Source of the DNA: Orychophragmus violaceus
Lineage: Eukaryota; Streptophyta; Magnoliopsida; Brassicales; Brassicaceae
Direction: 5' to 3'
DNA: 64,000 nt
Assembly (NCBI GenBank): GCA_030180135.1
Contig: CM058231.1
Location: 23,377,034-23,441,033 of the forward strand
A model generated the notes under the pieces. The model saw nothing but the letters and a program-made list of their open reading frames with translations. It made no database searches and was not told where the DNA came from. Both the position numbers and the translations under genes were made by a program. How positions within the stretch are numbered: position 1 is the first letter of the stretch; every line of letters begins with the position of its first letter. Below, one piece after another: positions 42,189 through 54,805 of the stretch.

Positions 42189-42396
42189 ACCAGAAATCCC
42201 TTCTCTCCATTCCTATGGCCTTTGCTTAACCCCAATGAGTCCACAACTCCTCCTAAAGACCAAAACCTGATAAAAACTCAAGCAAAAGATCAAAAATAAC
42301 AAGAAAATCATCATATGTACAAGGATAAACATGGGAATGTCTCCCAAGTGCGCTTTTGTTTAAAGTCGGTAAGCTCGACTTTTGCAAACCGTGGTT

Positions 42397-45300
42397 TTAG
42401 GCGGTTGGAGGGCTAGAGATTGGAACCGAAGTCCCTTCCTCTATAGCTTCTGAAGCTGAGTAATGCTTGAGCCTCTGACCATTAACCGTGAACTCTTCAC
42501 CGGATTTACCCCAAAGCACAACAGCTCCATACGGCCTCACTTCCTTCACCTTGAACGGACCCGACCATCTAGACTTGAGCTTCCCGGGAAACAGCTTCAA
42601 CCGGGAGTTAAACAAAAGCACAAGATCCCCTTCCTTGAACTCTCTTTTCAGTATCAGTTTGTCATGGAAGAGCTTGGTTCTTTCTTTGTAGATCTTTGAG
42701 CTTTCAAAAGCCTCAAGTCTTATCTCATCTAACTCATTGAGCTGAATCAATCTCTTCTCAGTCGCGGTCTTGATGTCAAAGTTCAGCAACTTGACAGCCC
42801 ACATAGCTTTGTACTCAACCTCAACTGGTAGATGGCAAGACTTCCCATATAACATATTGAAAGGAGTGGTTCCAAGGGGCGTCTTGAATGCCGTCCGATA
42901 AGCCCAAAGCGCATCATCGAGCTTCTTAGACCAATCTTTCCTAGAAGCTCCCACAGTTTTCTCCAAGATTGCCTTGATTTGCCTATTGGATACTTCAACT
43001 TGTCCACTTGTATGAGGGTGATATGGAGTTGCTACCTTGTGCTTAACTCCATACTTCTTCAAGAGGCTTTCAAAGAGCTTGTTGATGAAGTGTGAACCTC
43101 CATCACTGATCACTACTATTGGGACTCCAAATCTTGGGAAGATAATACTCTTGAAGAGCTTGATAAAAACTTTAGCATCATTCGTAGGACTAGCTACAGC
43201 TTCAACCCATTTGGATACATAATCTACAGCCACAAGGATGTAGTTGTTTCCATATGAAGATGGGAATGGTCCCATGAAGTCTATTCCCCATACATCAAAC
43301 ACCTCTACTTCCAATATCGGGTTTTGTGGCATCTCATTTCTCTTACCAATGTTGCCTTTTCTTTGGCATGCATCACACTTTGAAACATAACCATGAGCAT
43401 CCTTAAACAATCTAGGCCACCAAAAACCCGAATGTAGAACTTTGGTTGCTGTTTTGAACGATGCAAAGTGTCCTCCATAATCCGAACCATGACAGTGATA
43501 CAAGATCCCTTGCATCTCTTCTTCCGGCACACATTTCCTGTAAAGACCGTCTGAACATCTCTTGAACAAGTATGGTTCATCCCAATAGAATCTGTTGACT
43601 TCTCGAAAGAACTTCTTCTTGTTGTAGCTGTCTAGACTAGGTGGCTCTTTCCCACAAGCTAAGTAGTTCACCAAATCAGCGTACCATGGCTCCTTATCAT
43701 CAAGAGAATTAACCTCTTCCAACTTCCGCTTCATATCATGAGCTTCTCTCACAACTTTAATAACCATTAGTTGCTCTTCCGGAAGTGAGTCATCAATGGG
43801 AATACTATCTTCGATTCGCAGCCTTGAAAGATGATCTGCTACACCATTCTCTATCCCTTTCTTATCCTTGATCACCAAATCAAACTCTTGCAGTAGTAAG
43901 ATCCACCTTAGAAGCCTTGGCTTGGCATCTTTCTTGGCAAGAAGATATCTCAACGCAGCATGATCCGTGTAGACTATGACCTTAGATCCAACCAAGTATG
44001 ATCTGAACTTCTCAAAGGCAAATACCACAGCTAGAAGCTCCTTCTCAGTTGTTGCATACTTCACTTGAGCATCATCCAAAGTCTTACTAGCGTAGTAGAT
44101 AACATGCAGCTTATTGTCTTTCCTTTGTCCCAAAACTGCCCCAACTGCATAGTCACTCACGTCACACATGATCTCAAATGGTAGTTCCCAATCAGGTGCT
44201 TGCACAATAGGAGCGCTCACTAAGGCTTCCTTGATCTCATTGAAAGCCTTCAGACATTCATCATCAAAAGCAAACTCAGCCTCCTTGCAAAGAAGGCGTG
44301 TGAGAGGCCTTGTAATCTTAGAGAAATCCTTGATGAATCTCCTATAGAAACCCGCATGTCCAAGGAAGCTTCTAATACCCTTAACTGAGTTTGGCGGTTG
44401 TAGGCTCATCATGACTTCTATCTTAGCCTTGTCCACTTCTATACCACTCTCAGATATCTTATGACCCAACACAATCCTTTCTCTGACCATGAAATGGCAT
44501 TTTTCCCAGTTGAGCACAAGATTTGTCTCTTCACATCTCTTCAATACCCTGCACAAATTCAACAAACAAGAAGAGAAGGAAGAGCCATACACAGAGAAAT
44601 CATCCATGAAAACTTCTACGATGTCCTCGATAAGATCCGAGAAAATAGACATCATGCACCGCTGAAAAGTAGCCGGTGCATTACACAAGCCAAATGGCAT
44701 CCTTCGATAAGCAAAGGTGCCATAAGGACAAGTGAATGTCGTTTTCTCCTGATCGTTTGGATGTATTGGAATATGGAAGAAACCACTGTATCCGTCGAGA
44801 AAACAATAATAAGGATGGTTAGCGAGACGCTCAAGCATTTGGTCAATGAATGGAAGCGGAAAGTGATCTTTTCTTGATGCTGCATTTAACTTTCTATAGT
44901 CTATACACATCCTATGACCGGTAATAGTCCTAGTTGGGATTAATTCATTGTTTTCACTTTTAACTACCGTAATCCCCCCTTTCTTCGGGACACAATGCAC
45001 TGGGGAAACTCATGTGCTGTCCGAGATAGGATAGATTATCCCAGCATCAAGCAACTTAATAATCTCTTTCTTGACTACCTCCTTAAGATTAGGATTCAAT
45101 CTTCTTTGATTTTCAATTGATGACATAGATTCGTTTTCAAGATGAATCCTATGAGTACATAAACTAGGTGATAGCCCTTTTATATCATCCAGCGAATAAC
45201 CTATTGCCTTCCTAAACTTTTTCAATTCAGTGGTTAAAGCAATCAACTCATCATCACGCAGCAACTCATTCACAATGACAGGATAAGTAGAGTTAGGGCC

Positions 45301-47199
45301 GAGAAATGCATACCGAAGCCCCCGCGGAAGGGGCTTTAACTCAACCTTTGGCGCTTTGAGCTCACTCCAGTCATCAGCTACAAGCTGCTCCTTGCACAGC
45401 TCCAGTCCCTTGGCGCCATCAGCTCCTATACCCGAAACAAAGACCTCTATCTCCTTACCCACTGAATCTGATCCAAACTCCAAGTATTCAACCTCTGCTA
45501 GCAAAGGCTTGTGTGAATCAAGTGCTCTCATGTAAGCCCAGCTCTCATCGCAAAGATATCCATACTCTCCACAATCTTTTATCAAAGCAACTTCCAAGGG
45601 ATCACTCATGTTTAACTCTTCTAAGAGCTCATCTGCTAGCTCTTCCATAGCCTCTATGTAGAACATCTGCCCTTGTATGGTTGGCTTCTTCATCACCTTG
45701 TTGATGTCAAAGTTGAGCACTATGTCTTTACCAAGGTTGAGGTCTATCTTCCCTTTCTTGACATCTATGATTGCACCAGCTGTAGCAAGAAATGGCCTCC
45801 CAAGGATTAGAGGATCCTTTGGTTCTTCATCCATCTCCAATACAATAAAATCTGTCGGTATATCATATCCTCCTACTTTCACCGGTAGATCTTCTAGGAG
45901 TCCAATTGGATATCGCACCGATCTATCTGCTAGAACCAAGGAAATCCTACAAGCCTTGTAGGTGGAGAAGCCTAGCCTTTTAGCTACCGAGAAAGGCATC
46001 AAACTTGCGCTTGCTCCAAGATCACATAAACAACTCTCAAATCTCAAAGGACCAATAGCACATGGAAGTGTGAAACTACCCGGATCTTCAAGCTTTCGTG
46101 GCACAATACTCCTCTGTATGAATGCACTACACTCATGTGAGACTACAACCATTCCTTGAACTTCCTTTGTTCTCTCTTTGATTGCATCCTTGAGGAACTT
46201 GGTGTATTGTGGGACTAATAGGAAAGCATCTATCAAAGGCATTGTTAGCTCTACATTCTTCATTTGCTTTTCGAGCAGAGCTTTATACTTCTCCAACAGT
46301 TGCTTCTTGAATCTGCCCGGAAAGGGAAGTTTAGGCTCATATGGTGGTAGAACAAACTCATCCTTCTTCTTCTTAGGTGCATCCTCAGCCCTTTTATAAG
46401 CTATGGCTTTACCCTTTCTCAATGCAACCTCACTTTCATCCTCTTTGGCAAAAACAGACTTTTCCAAAGTCACCTCCCCACTTTGTTTCTCAATGTCCTC
46501 ATTGAGATTAGAAGACACAATGGGTGTAGAAAGTTGCCTTGGCTGAAGCTCTTTACCACTCCTCAAGGTGATAGCATTGATGTACTCCTTGGGGTTTTGC
46601 TCAGATTTTCCGGGTAAAGTTCCATGTTGCCTGGAGCTTGAAGCATTCTTGTTCTCCATGTTGGTTACCCTTGATGTCAAATTCTGCAACTCACTCTTCA
46701 AATCCCTTACTTCTATAGCACCGGAGGCTTGTCCTTGAAGTAGTTGTTGCATCATACTCTTGAGTTCATTATCCAATCCGGAGGAAGAAGAAGCTTGTGG
46801 CTGTTGTTGTTGAAAGCCGGGTGGGTATTGTTGCTTTGGAGCATAGCTTTGTTGACCTTGAAACTGAGGCTTATTGCCAAACCCTTGTTGGTTAGTATAA
46901 GGGACAAATGGCTTTTGTTGTTGAGATTGTTGAAAGCCTTGTTGCCCTTGTTGTGGAGCTTGTCCTTGGGTTTGAGCTTGGGGATAAATATGATCTTGTG
47001 GGTTTACCACATTGGGGTTTCGATAGGAGAAATTAGGATGGTTCCGGTAGTTGGGGTTGAAACCCTTGTTGAAACCTCCTTGGCCCGCAATGAAGTTGAT
47101 CTCTTCTTGGGTCATATCTCCTTCGAGACTAAATAGGACGGGTTGGGAATCATCATAGTTCTCCACAAAGCTTATTTGTTTTTGGTTGGATGAGATCAT
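42397..47199 (-). pseudogene. Athila pol: protease, reverse transcriptase, RNase H, integrase
   Basis: The 47199-45010 frame holds the gag C-terminal Gln-rich spacer and the retropepsin-like domain (LCDLGASASLMPFSVAKRL, PLILGRPFLATAGAIIDV). A single TGA inside SDST-VSPVHCVP (Trp in relatives) interrupts it. 45000-42397 continues in the same frame with the reverse transcriptase (CIDYRKLNAASRKDHFPLPF, RMPFGLCNAPATFQRCM, VFMDDFSVYG), RNase H (MCDVSDYAVGAVLGQR, TTEKELLAVVFAFEKFRSYL, YTDHAALRYL) and an HHCC integrase (HGSDYGGHF, CDACQRKG, WGIDFMGPFPSSYGN, SDGGSHF). The element would be one stop codon away from an open pol. Confidence 0.95.
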
Positions 47200-47204
47200 C
47201 TTGT

Positions 47205-48238
47205 CTATCTTGTCATTTTGAGACTTGATTTCTTTCTCGTACTTCTCATCCGTAGAAGATGATCCTCTATTACTCCTCTCATAGTCCTCATTGTAATTCC
47301 ATCACTTGTAGCAAGGTTTTCAATCAATTCCATAGCCTCATCAACTCCTTTTCCTAAGAAGTGTCCATTGCTACAAGAGTCAAGCATCGCCCTCATTCTA
47401 GGAAGCACTCCGCGATAGAGGTTACTGAGTAGTGTCTCCTTGGTGAAACCGTGGTGTGGGCATTGAGTAGTGAGCTTATTGAACCTTTCCCAAGCTTCAG
47501 CGAAGCTCTCGTTGTTCCTTTGCACAAACCCGGATAACTCATTGCGGAAACGGGCAGTCCGTGTAGTTGAGAAGAATTTCTTCAAGAAAGCCTTCTTAAG
47601 GTCTGCCCAGGTAGTGATGGACCCCGGTGGAATGGTGCTTTCCCAATCTTTGGCTCTATCCGCCAGAGAGAAGACGAAGAGGCGCATCTTGAGACCCTCA
47701 TCAGTCACGCCATTTAGCCTTGTAGTAGCACAGATTTTATCGAATGTATCCAAGTGTTGCAAGGGATCTTCTGAGGCAAGCCCATGAAACTGATTGTTCT
47801 GCACCATGTTCATGACCATCGCCCGGATCTCAAAATTGTGTTGTTCACCGGTGGTGGAATGATTCCCCGCCGGTTTGCATTTGTATCCGGTGTATCGCCA
47901 TCCCCAATGGCTCGAGCTGGTCTCTCAGGATGCACTGGTCTCCTCTGCTCTCTATGATTACCCTGTTGATCCTGTTGATCCTGCTGATCCTGATGATCCT
48001 GATGATCCTGATGATCCTGATCTTGATGATCCTGGTGATCTTGCTGATGCTGATCCATAGCTTGCTGCTCTAGAGGCTCAAGATGAGGCTGAACCACTAT
48101 TTCTTGCTCCAACCCAAGTCTCTCTAAGTGCACAGCTCGCTCTAGTGCTCGTCGCTCCTTTGCTAAGTGTCTTTCAAGTGCTTTGATGTCTGAAACCCGC
48201 GCAACTAAGTTCGTTGGTCCCCTGCTGCGTAAGTTCAT
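47205..48238 (-). pseudogene. Athila gag
   Basis: The start MNLRSRGPTNLVARVSDIKA is at 48238. An Arg/Glu-rich helix and a Gln-Asp-His repeat tract (QDHQDHQDQ..., about 47950-48060) follow. A 1-nt shift near 47845 then moves to the frame carrying the retrotransposon gag core (FHGLASEDPLQHLDTFDKIC, WADLKKAFLKKFFSTTRTAR, ESFAEAWERFNKL, CPHHGFTK). A second 1-nt shift near 47298 (SDGI, where relatives read SDGNYNEDYERSNRG) leads into the pol frame. It is broken twice, otherwise well preserved. Confidence 0.9.
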
Positions 48239-48337
48239 ACACCTGACATCAAAGATAGAGGAAGTTGCAAAGTTAGTAACCAAAACTTGATCTAAATAGG
48301 AAAGGAAATCTAATTGATCTATTCAAGTTCCCAAAAT

Positions 48338-48350
48338 GGCAACGGCGCCA
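48338..48350 (-). other. Athila primer binding site (tRNA-Asp type)
   Basis: TGGCGCCGTTGCC on the minus strand, 3 nt from the LTR end; the usual primer site of plant Athila and related gypsy elements. Confidence 0.85.
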
Positions 48351-48353
48351 AAT

Positions 48354-49861
48354 TGATAACATGAATTTGTTAATTCCTTGAGGTATCAATTCCTCTTACT
48401 TATCGTGTAGTAAGAGGTATCGAACCTTTTCGGGACTGAATAAGACCAATATGAATACACCAAACCAAATTAGCCAAATTAACCAATTTCAAGATTCAAA
48501 TCCTAAGATTTTAAGAGTTTAATGACAAAAACAAAGTAAACAAAATCAAGCAAGGAGAACTGAGCAGGCAAAGAACGAAGATAACTAGAAATCAATAACA
48601 AGAATAAGGTCTATGAGCAAGGTCAATGGACTAGTGACTCGGGATGATCTCGGGATGCTAATCAAGATTCAAACAAGCTAACCTCCTAGCAAGAACACAG
48701 TAAGCTAATTAGCCTAATCTCTTAGAGCTAAACCCTTCACTTAATCCTAATTCAAGAACAAACTCTCATTTGTGAATTAAGATCAAGCAAGCATTCAATC
48801 AAGTTCTTAATAGCCAATAATCACTCTAGACATTCATTTCCATGAGCTAGAATGTGAAAATCCTATCAAAGCTAAAACTGGAATTTCATCGAACACATGG
48901 TGGGCAAGAAATCCTAAACATCCTAGTCAACTTGATCAAGGTTAAATAGGCATTAAGCACACTTAGATAGAAGAGATTTAAGAAAGATTAAACATTAGAC
49001 ATCCCTTAATCATCCCTAATCAAGCTAATCCTACCTAACCCATAAACCCTATGAGAAACTACTCACTAATCATCATTTGATCAACAAAATCTATAAAGAT
49101 AGTGTAAATCATTGAGGATTAGAGAAAGATGAAAGATTGAAACAAGAAATCTCAAAAGAAGTACTTAGATTAGAAAAAGATTAAACTTGTTCTTACAAAA
49201 GGTTTTCAAATCAAAAACAAGCTTAAGGAGACAACAAAAATCAGGTTTTTGGCTTAAATAGTAAAGGGGTGCGAACCGGGTCAACCCGGAACAAACCGGG
49301 TATTGACCCGGATCCAATCTGAAAATCAGGGAACCGTATCGGCTTGATGACCGATATCATGGCCGATATTGGATCTTCTGGGTTTCTGTATCGGCTTGGT
49401 TGGCCGATATCCAAGCCGATATGGACTCTCGTCGAAGGTTCGTATCGGCCCGCCTGACCGATATGGAAGCCGGTACAAACTCTCGGATTTTTCATTGAAT
49501 GCACGTATCGTCCTGTGAGGCCGATATGGAAGCCGATATTGACTCCCTGAAATTAAACCGAGAGTTTGTATCGGCCTTCCTGGCCGATACTCAGGCTGAT
49601 ATGGTCTCATGCTGCTTCTTTCTTGGTCTTTTGAGCTCCAAACTCCTCATCCAAGCTCACCCTAGCTCCATGCACTCCAAATCATCTGCAAAAACACAAG
49701 GAAACACTCCACATGCAACCTAGAATGCTAAATCCTAGCCTAAATGCTTAGAAACTCTAAACAAGCCAATAAGCAAAGGTAAATGAAGCTATAAAGAGCT
49801 AAAAAGAACCAAAACATAAGCTAATCAACATCCTAATATGCCATGAAATACAAGTATATCA
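48354..49861 (-). repeat. 5' LTR of Athila
   Basis: 1508 bp, about 98.5% like the 3' LTR by eye. It is followed on the element strand by ATT and the primer site. It carries the same five-unit palindromic array (49334-49607). Confidence 0.93.
49334..49607. repeat. Palindromic CGTATCGG/CCGATAT array in the Athila 5' LTR
   Basis: Counterpart of the 3' LTR array. It differs at a few positions, including changes in the palindromes (for example CGTATCGTCCTG at about 49504 and CAGGCTGATATGG near 49590). Confidence 0.85.
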
Positions 49862-49866
49862 ATAAT

Positions 49867-51699
49867 TAAGTGAAGTGGGATCACGCGATCGTCCTAAAAA
49901 TCTTCTCTAGGTTTTCGGAGTTTCATTGCCGTTTTCTTTCGCTTGGAGATCCCTTCGCCGTCCGACGATCATCGTTAGCGGTGTGATGGGTCTCTCTCCG
50001 GTCTGTATGAGCTTCAACGAAGCCGGGATCATCGAGGAAGACCAGAAGATCCCTCACCTTTTCTAGTCCGACTGTGCATGGTGTGGAAGACCTCTTCGGC
50101 AGAGCAAGCAGTGGTAGATCTGGGCTCTTCCTTGACAGATCTTGTAAGTCGCCGAGTTTAAGGCCGTCTGAGGACAACATCGAATCAAAGAGGACGCAAA
50201 GATTGGAGAGAAGGCTTGGATCTGTAAACCGTGAGCAGCGGAAGCCGACGAGGAGGTCAGGAGGGTGTCGTGGTGTGTCGACGAGATTCGTGGTGGTGCT
50301 AGATGAGATCTCCGCGGCGGTGGTGAGGATTGACGGTGAGAAATGAGGTGGCCCTGTCGCCGTTTTCTCTTTGCTTAGGTGTCTCATTGAACGGATCTAG
50401 GCGAAGTTTGAGGTGGTGCCACGGAGATAGATCTCAAGCCGAGGAGGACTCACTGGGAAGGGATAATTACGGGTTTCGTTTTGTCGGAAACCACCGGTTG
50501 AGTCCGTGGGAACTCAAAGGGGTGGAGGTCAGAGAAGCCGAAAGACGGTGGGAGGGAAAGGTCCTCCGGTCTTCGGAACGGTTTCTGGGGTCGGTTACTC
50601 GGTACACCGGAACGGTTGCTGGGGTCGGTTACTCGGTACACCGGAACGGTTGCTGGGGTCGGTTCCTCGGTACACCGGAAAGGAGGTTGGTGGAAGCCGA
50701 TAAACCCGCCGATCTTAACCGCCGACAATTGACGGCTCAAGCCTCTGAAGATCGTACCTCAAGAGTTTGACCTAACCAGGGTGATGGTCTTGGTTTAGAG
50801 GTTCTTTGTGGTTCGCTTGGTTTCATTTTTACTTATGTTGTTGGTTCTTGAAATAATCCGGTTTAATTGCAGTTATTTCGGTTTATTTTATTAATATAAT
50901 ATTATAATTAAAAAAACAATCTTAGTCACTTAGCTGATTCTTTTAGTTGACCAAAAAAAAGAAGCTGATTCTTTTATATTTTATCCATGATGTTTTATAT
51001 CAAATTTTTTTTTATTTTTTTTTGAAGTTAGGCTTCCATTGGTAACGATTGAAGAATCGTAGAATAATAGAAAATGAAATTAATCTGCAGAATAATATAA
51101 AATTTTTTGAACAAATATTTGTGAAACAAAATTTTTGTGTGATTAGATAGCTTTTTGGAATGGAAGAACATGAAAATTTCATGAATAATCTATATAATCT
51201 TCAATTTTCTGTTTAATGTGTTTTTTCTTTTGTTTTTTTTTTCTTCTGTTTCACAAGTTTTTATGATTGTCAAAATTCTTTGAGAATCGCGTTTTAAATA
51301 CAATACTAACATTATGTAGCTTACCAATCAATGTCTAAGCAATTATCTTATTAGATATCTTTGAGATATCCTTGAGTTTGAAATTATCATATCCCAAATC
51401 GTTCTATCATTTTTATGGCAAATAAATTGTGGTATAATCTAGTCTAAAACAATCTAGAATGAATTCACTTTAATGTGGCAGGATGTTGCTTAATTATGAA
51501 CAAACACAAAAAGGGTAAAACGTTTTACGAACAAAAAAATAAAACTTCAACTCATAACAGCTGATCGAATGTGTTAAGAGCACTTTGTTCATTGATGAGA
51601 TAGACTACGGAGGATTTCTCAGTACAGTATTAACATTCATAATAGAATAATATCTGAAGTTTTTCGGAGGAGTTCTCAATTGAAAATTTTGTGTGTTTG
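49867..51699. other. GC-richer segment of unknown nature, then AT-rich spacer
   Basis: 49900-50780 is clearly richer in G+C than its surroundings and holds open frames on both strands (minus 50387-49923, 154 codons; plus 50330-50770, 146 codons), none with a motif I recognise. It contains a 34-bp minisatellite (50586-50687). It could be the 5' part of a LINE or a gene fragment. From 50860 to 51700 the sequence is AT-rich with nothing recognisable. Confidence 0.4.
50586..50687. repeat. 34-bp minisatellite, three copies
   Basis: Units start at 50586, 50620 and 50654, each beginning TGGGGTCGGTTACTCGGTAC; the third has TTCCT for TTACT and a diverged 3' end. The first two are identical. Because 34 is not a multiple of 3, the unit is read in all three frames by the overlapping plus-strand ORF, which argues against a conserved coding repeat. 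Confidence 0.9.
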
Positions 51700-52454
51700 G
51701 TTAAGTCGCTTTTTTGAGCAAAGGACACTTTTATAAAGCTTAAGCTCCATCAATGGAGTAAGAGTTTACACGCGATAGAGCAACTTTCGTAAGTTGATCC
51801 GCCACCTTGTTTTCCAAACGGGAATAAAACAGAAACAGAGAAATTCAAAGCAATTAGATAAGTCTCTTAAATCTTATAGGATTCCTCTAAGCTCTTACAA
51901 GCCATTTTCTTTACAAGATAACCAAGCCGTTTTCCTTACAGCTGGCTTGTGAGCTTATCCCAAGATAACCAAACCATTTTCCTTATATATGACTTGATAT
52001 CCTACCAGAACCTAGTCAAGATCCACTAAATATGTTTGTACACCGAGATCGGGAGTTTGAAACACGACATAGAGTGTGCCGGCATTGATGCTAACACTAC
52101 TTTCAAAAGCACCTGTTTACCCGCTCCGGACAAGAATCTAGAAGTCCAACTATGGAATTTTGGTCTCATACTATCAACCAAAGCCGCAAATATATCCTGT
52201 TTGCGGCGTCCAAAATGTTCCAGGAGTCCTAAGTAGTTTCCCAAACCGCCATATTTCTTTATCTTTAAATGGTTCCGAACCTTGCTCTTCACCTCTTGTC
52301 TGATTTTTGTAGAAAAGTTTATGGATGATAGATTTATGCTTTGGCTAGAGACCCTCTTGTATCTGCTCAGAATCAAGGCACGAGTCGCACATGAGGTAAT
52401 GCTTGACTTGTAGAAGAACATTGTGTCATCCGCAAACAAAAGATGGTAACACAT
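51700..52454 (-). pseudogene. LINE fragment: reverse transcriptase piece and RNase H tail
   Basis: The 52454-52026 frame reads CYHLLFADDTMFFYKSS, then YGGLGNYLGLLEHFGRRKQD and WTSRFLSGAGKQVLLKVVL, ending SMSCFKLP. This is the RT FADD box through the thumb of plant L1 elements. About 150 bp further on, minus-strand sequence at 51840-51730 reads ENKVADQLTKVALS, the end of the RNase H domain. The middle (zf-RVT) is deleted. Inactive relic. Confidence 0.82.
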
Positions 52455-52459
52455 TATGG

Positions 52460-54805
52460 AAAGGTGTTAAACATGTCACCAACATTTACCAAATTATTAA
52501 TTTATCGAATATTAGTTAATCAAAGTTATACCGTAATTTAGTATCACCAAACAAAAAAAATCAAAACTACCGAGAAGTATAAAGACGAAAAATCGGGGCT
52601 TGGGGAGGAGGCAACATCACGTTGTATAGATTCCATATTAAATGGTTACAAAGGCAAAACATAGACAGGACACGAATAGTAAGTAGTGGTTAAGTTGAGA
52701 TTCGAGCCCACACGTGCGGAGACATGTCAAGGGAGATGACACGTGACATGGTTTTGGTTGTACAACAATCAACAACAAAGACCTAACTAGAGAAGAGTTT
52801 TGTCCTGAGACGTAGACATTGAAATAGATCCATCATACCTAACCTAACCAATCCCTAATATGCATTTTTTGCTCAAAGATTGGAACAGTTTCGGATTTCA
52901 GCCAAAATATTTAGTATTCCAAAATTGTAAGTAGCATATTGGTCAAAGTTTTTTTCTGTAACAAAAAAAAAATAGAACTTATATCGTTGAAAATTTATGA
53001 AATAATATCTATTTTCTTTAATCAACAAAGAAAAAAAACATTTTAGTATTCCATTTACTTCCATATTTAAATAAGATATTAATTCTGCTAAAATAAAAGA
53101 TCACCCGACATACATTGCTATGATTGTCAAGTCATATCTAAATTTTGGAGGAATTGGTGAAGGAAACAAAAGAGGGAAAAGTGTAAGGTAGCTTTCTTTT
53201 ATTGTGAGCCTCAGCATTATTAAAGTTTCTTCTTATGGCTACACTTCAATCACCAGTCCCATCTTTTTCAATCAAACACTTCCCATGTGTTCGTCTTCCT
53301 CTTGTAGAAAAATTATCCTCTCCAATTGCAAATCATTTAAGCAACAAGAAACCGCCGAAACACGATAAGCTATAATTGGGCCCATTTAGCTCAATGTTTA
53401 TCGTAGTTGTTCAAAATGGGCTCAAATGTTTGGCCCCACAAATGACAACTCTTCGAACTACAACAATGCCCTACTTTTTGAGACAACACAGAGTGGTGGG
53501 CTTTGAAAGATTGACCACATTTCTCATCCTCTACAACTTTCATTCACACATGATTTTTTTCGAATAACGACAAAATTCTGAGTCTTTTAGCTTATAATCT
53601 CATCATACAAGATTCGGTTTGCCAAGGGTTTGACAATAAAAAAATCAATCAGGGGTGGTCATAAAAATGGACCCGAAATATAAACCCAAACCCGACATGA
53701 AGAAGGCAATTTGGAACTCTATGTATTCTTAAATACTCGAACGAATCTTGAGTTAGAGAAGATTGGATATCTGAACCCGAAGAGATAATACACGATATCC
53801 AAAATCTACCCAAAAATCATAACACATCAAGAAAAGTAAAAAACTTATTTGCTTTGTTGTCTTTCATTAGTTAGTTAATGTATGGATCTGTTCCTTATGT
53901 GATTTGGTCATTACAAATTATAAAATTATCATGTTATATGCTTGTTATGTTTTTCTTTTTAATCCTTGGTAGCATACTAAAAATCAGTTTTGTTTGGAAT
54001 TAAGATTAATTTCAAATATTTTAATAAAATTCATATACAAATAATTAACTTTGGATAAAAAACATCTGAGCGAATCGGATATTCGATTACTATTGTATAT
54101 TTTAGATATAACCCAAAATAACCGAATTCGAGAGTTATCAACCTCAACACCCGACTTGAAGATGTAAACTACCCGAATAAATTTTATATTCCTAAAATCG
54201 AAAACCTGAATATCCAAATTGAACCCTGACGGATATTCGAAAGCCTACTCCTAAAACCAATGGTTCAACCTCTTCCCAAATGACTCTTTGATAACTACAA
54301 AAGCTATTTAGACGGGGAATTCACGTATGTATTGGTTCTAATATATTTGATTTGATTAGATACTAGGTGATCGATCCGCACGCATATGCGGACATTATTC
54401 TGTTGTTAATTAATCTAGATGTAATTTTTTGCTGAGTGTCAAGATAATACGTGATTTTAGTTTTTTGATAGTCGGATTGGTTAAAGGTTTAATTAATCTT
54501 TTTATATGCAAATCGGAATTGTTACATTCGGATGCATATAATAATAATTATATACACATACGAAAACACATTATAGCATTGAATGTAAATAATAGTTAGA
54601 AATAACCATATTGATAACATCCATGACAACTTAGTAGAAAACACATGTAATCAAACAATGAGCATGGATATGACATTCTAGCACATTAAAAATTAAAATA
54701 GAATATTATTGAAAACAAACATAACAATTATTGGAATTAAGAGCCTAAATATCTGATTAAAATAAAGGAACATAATTAGGGATTTTCAATATTTTGAAGG
54801 GCAAC
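52460..54805. other. Gene-poor AT-rich stretch
   Basis: No gene recognised. Sequences at 53660-53810 and 54060-54240 are rich in ACCCGAA/TTCGGG/ATATCCGAA motifs in inverted orientation, suggesting the two ends of a decayed MITE-like element of about 600 bp; boundaries could not be fixed. A box-B-like GATTCGAGCCC at about 52700 hints at a SINE but lacks other support. Confidence 0.4.

Larger units (their letters stand above)
35922..49861 (-). mobile_element. Athila-type Ty3/gypsy retrotransposon, complete but mutated
   Basis: A 13.9-kb element on the minus strand. LTRs are 35922-37430 and 48354-49861, with TG...CA ends. The 5-bp target duplication ATAAT lies at 35917-35921 and 49862-49866. 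A tRNA-Asp-type primer site (TGGCGCCGTTGCC, minus strand) is at 48338-48350, and a polypurine tract (TTAGGGGGAA) lies just inside the 3' LTR. Order in element sense is gag, PR-RT-RH-IN, a tandem palindromic array, an env-like ORF, and a long non-coding 3' part. By my own eye count the LTRs differ at about 23 of about 1509 sites. Gag has two frameshifts and pol one nonsense codon, so it is non-autonomous now. Confidence 0.95.

Noticed and set aside
47875..48060. Plus-strand frame with repeated DPDDPDD
   Set aside because: Antisense of the Gln-Asp-His repeat in Athila gag; no independent support.
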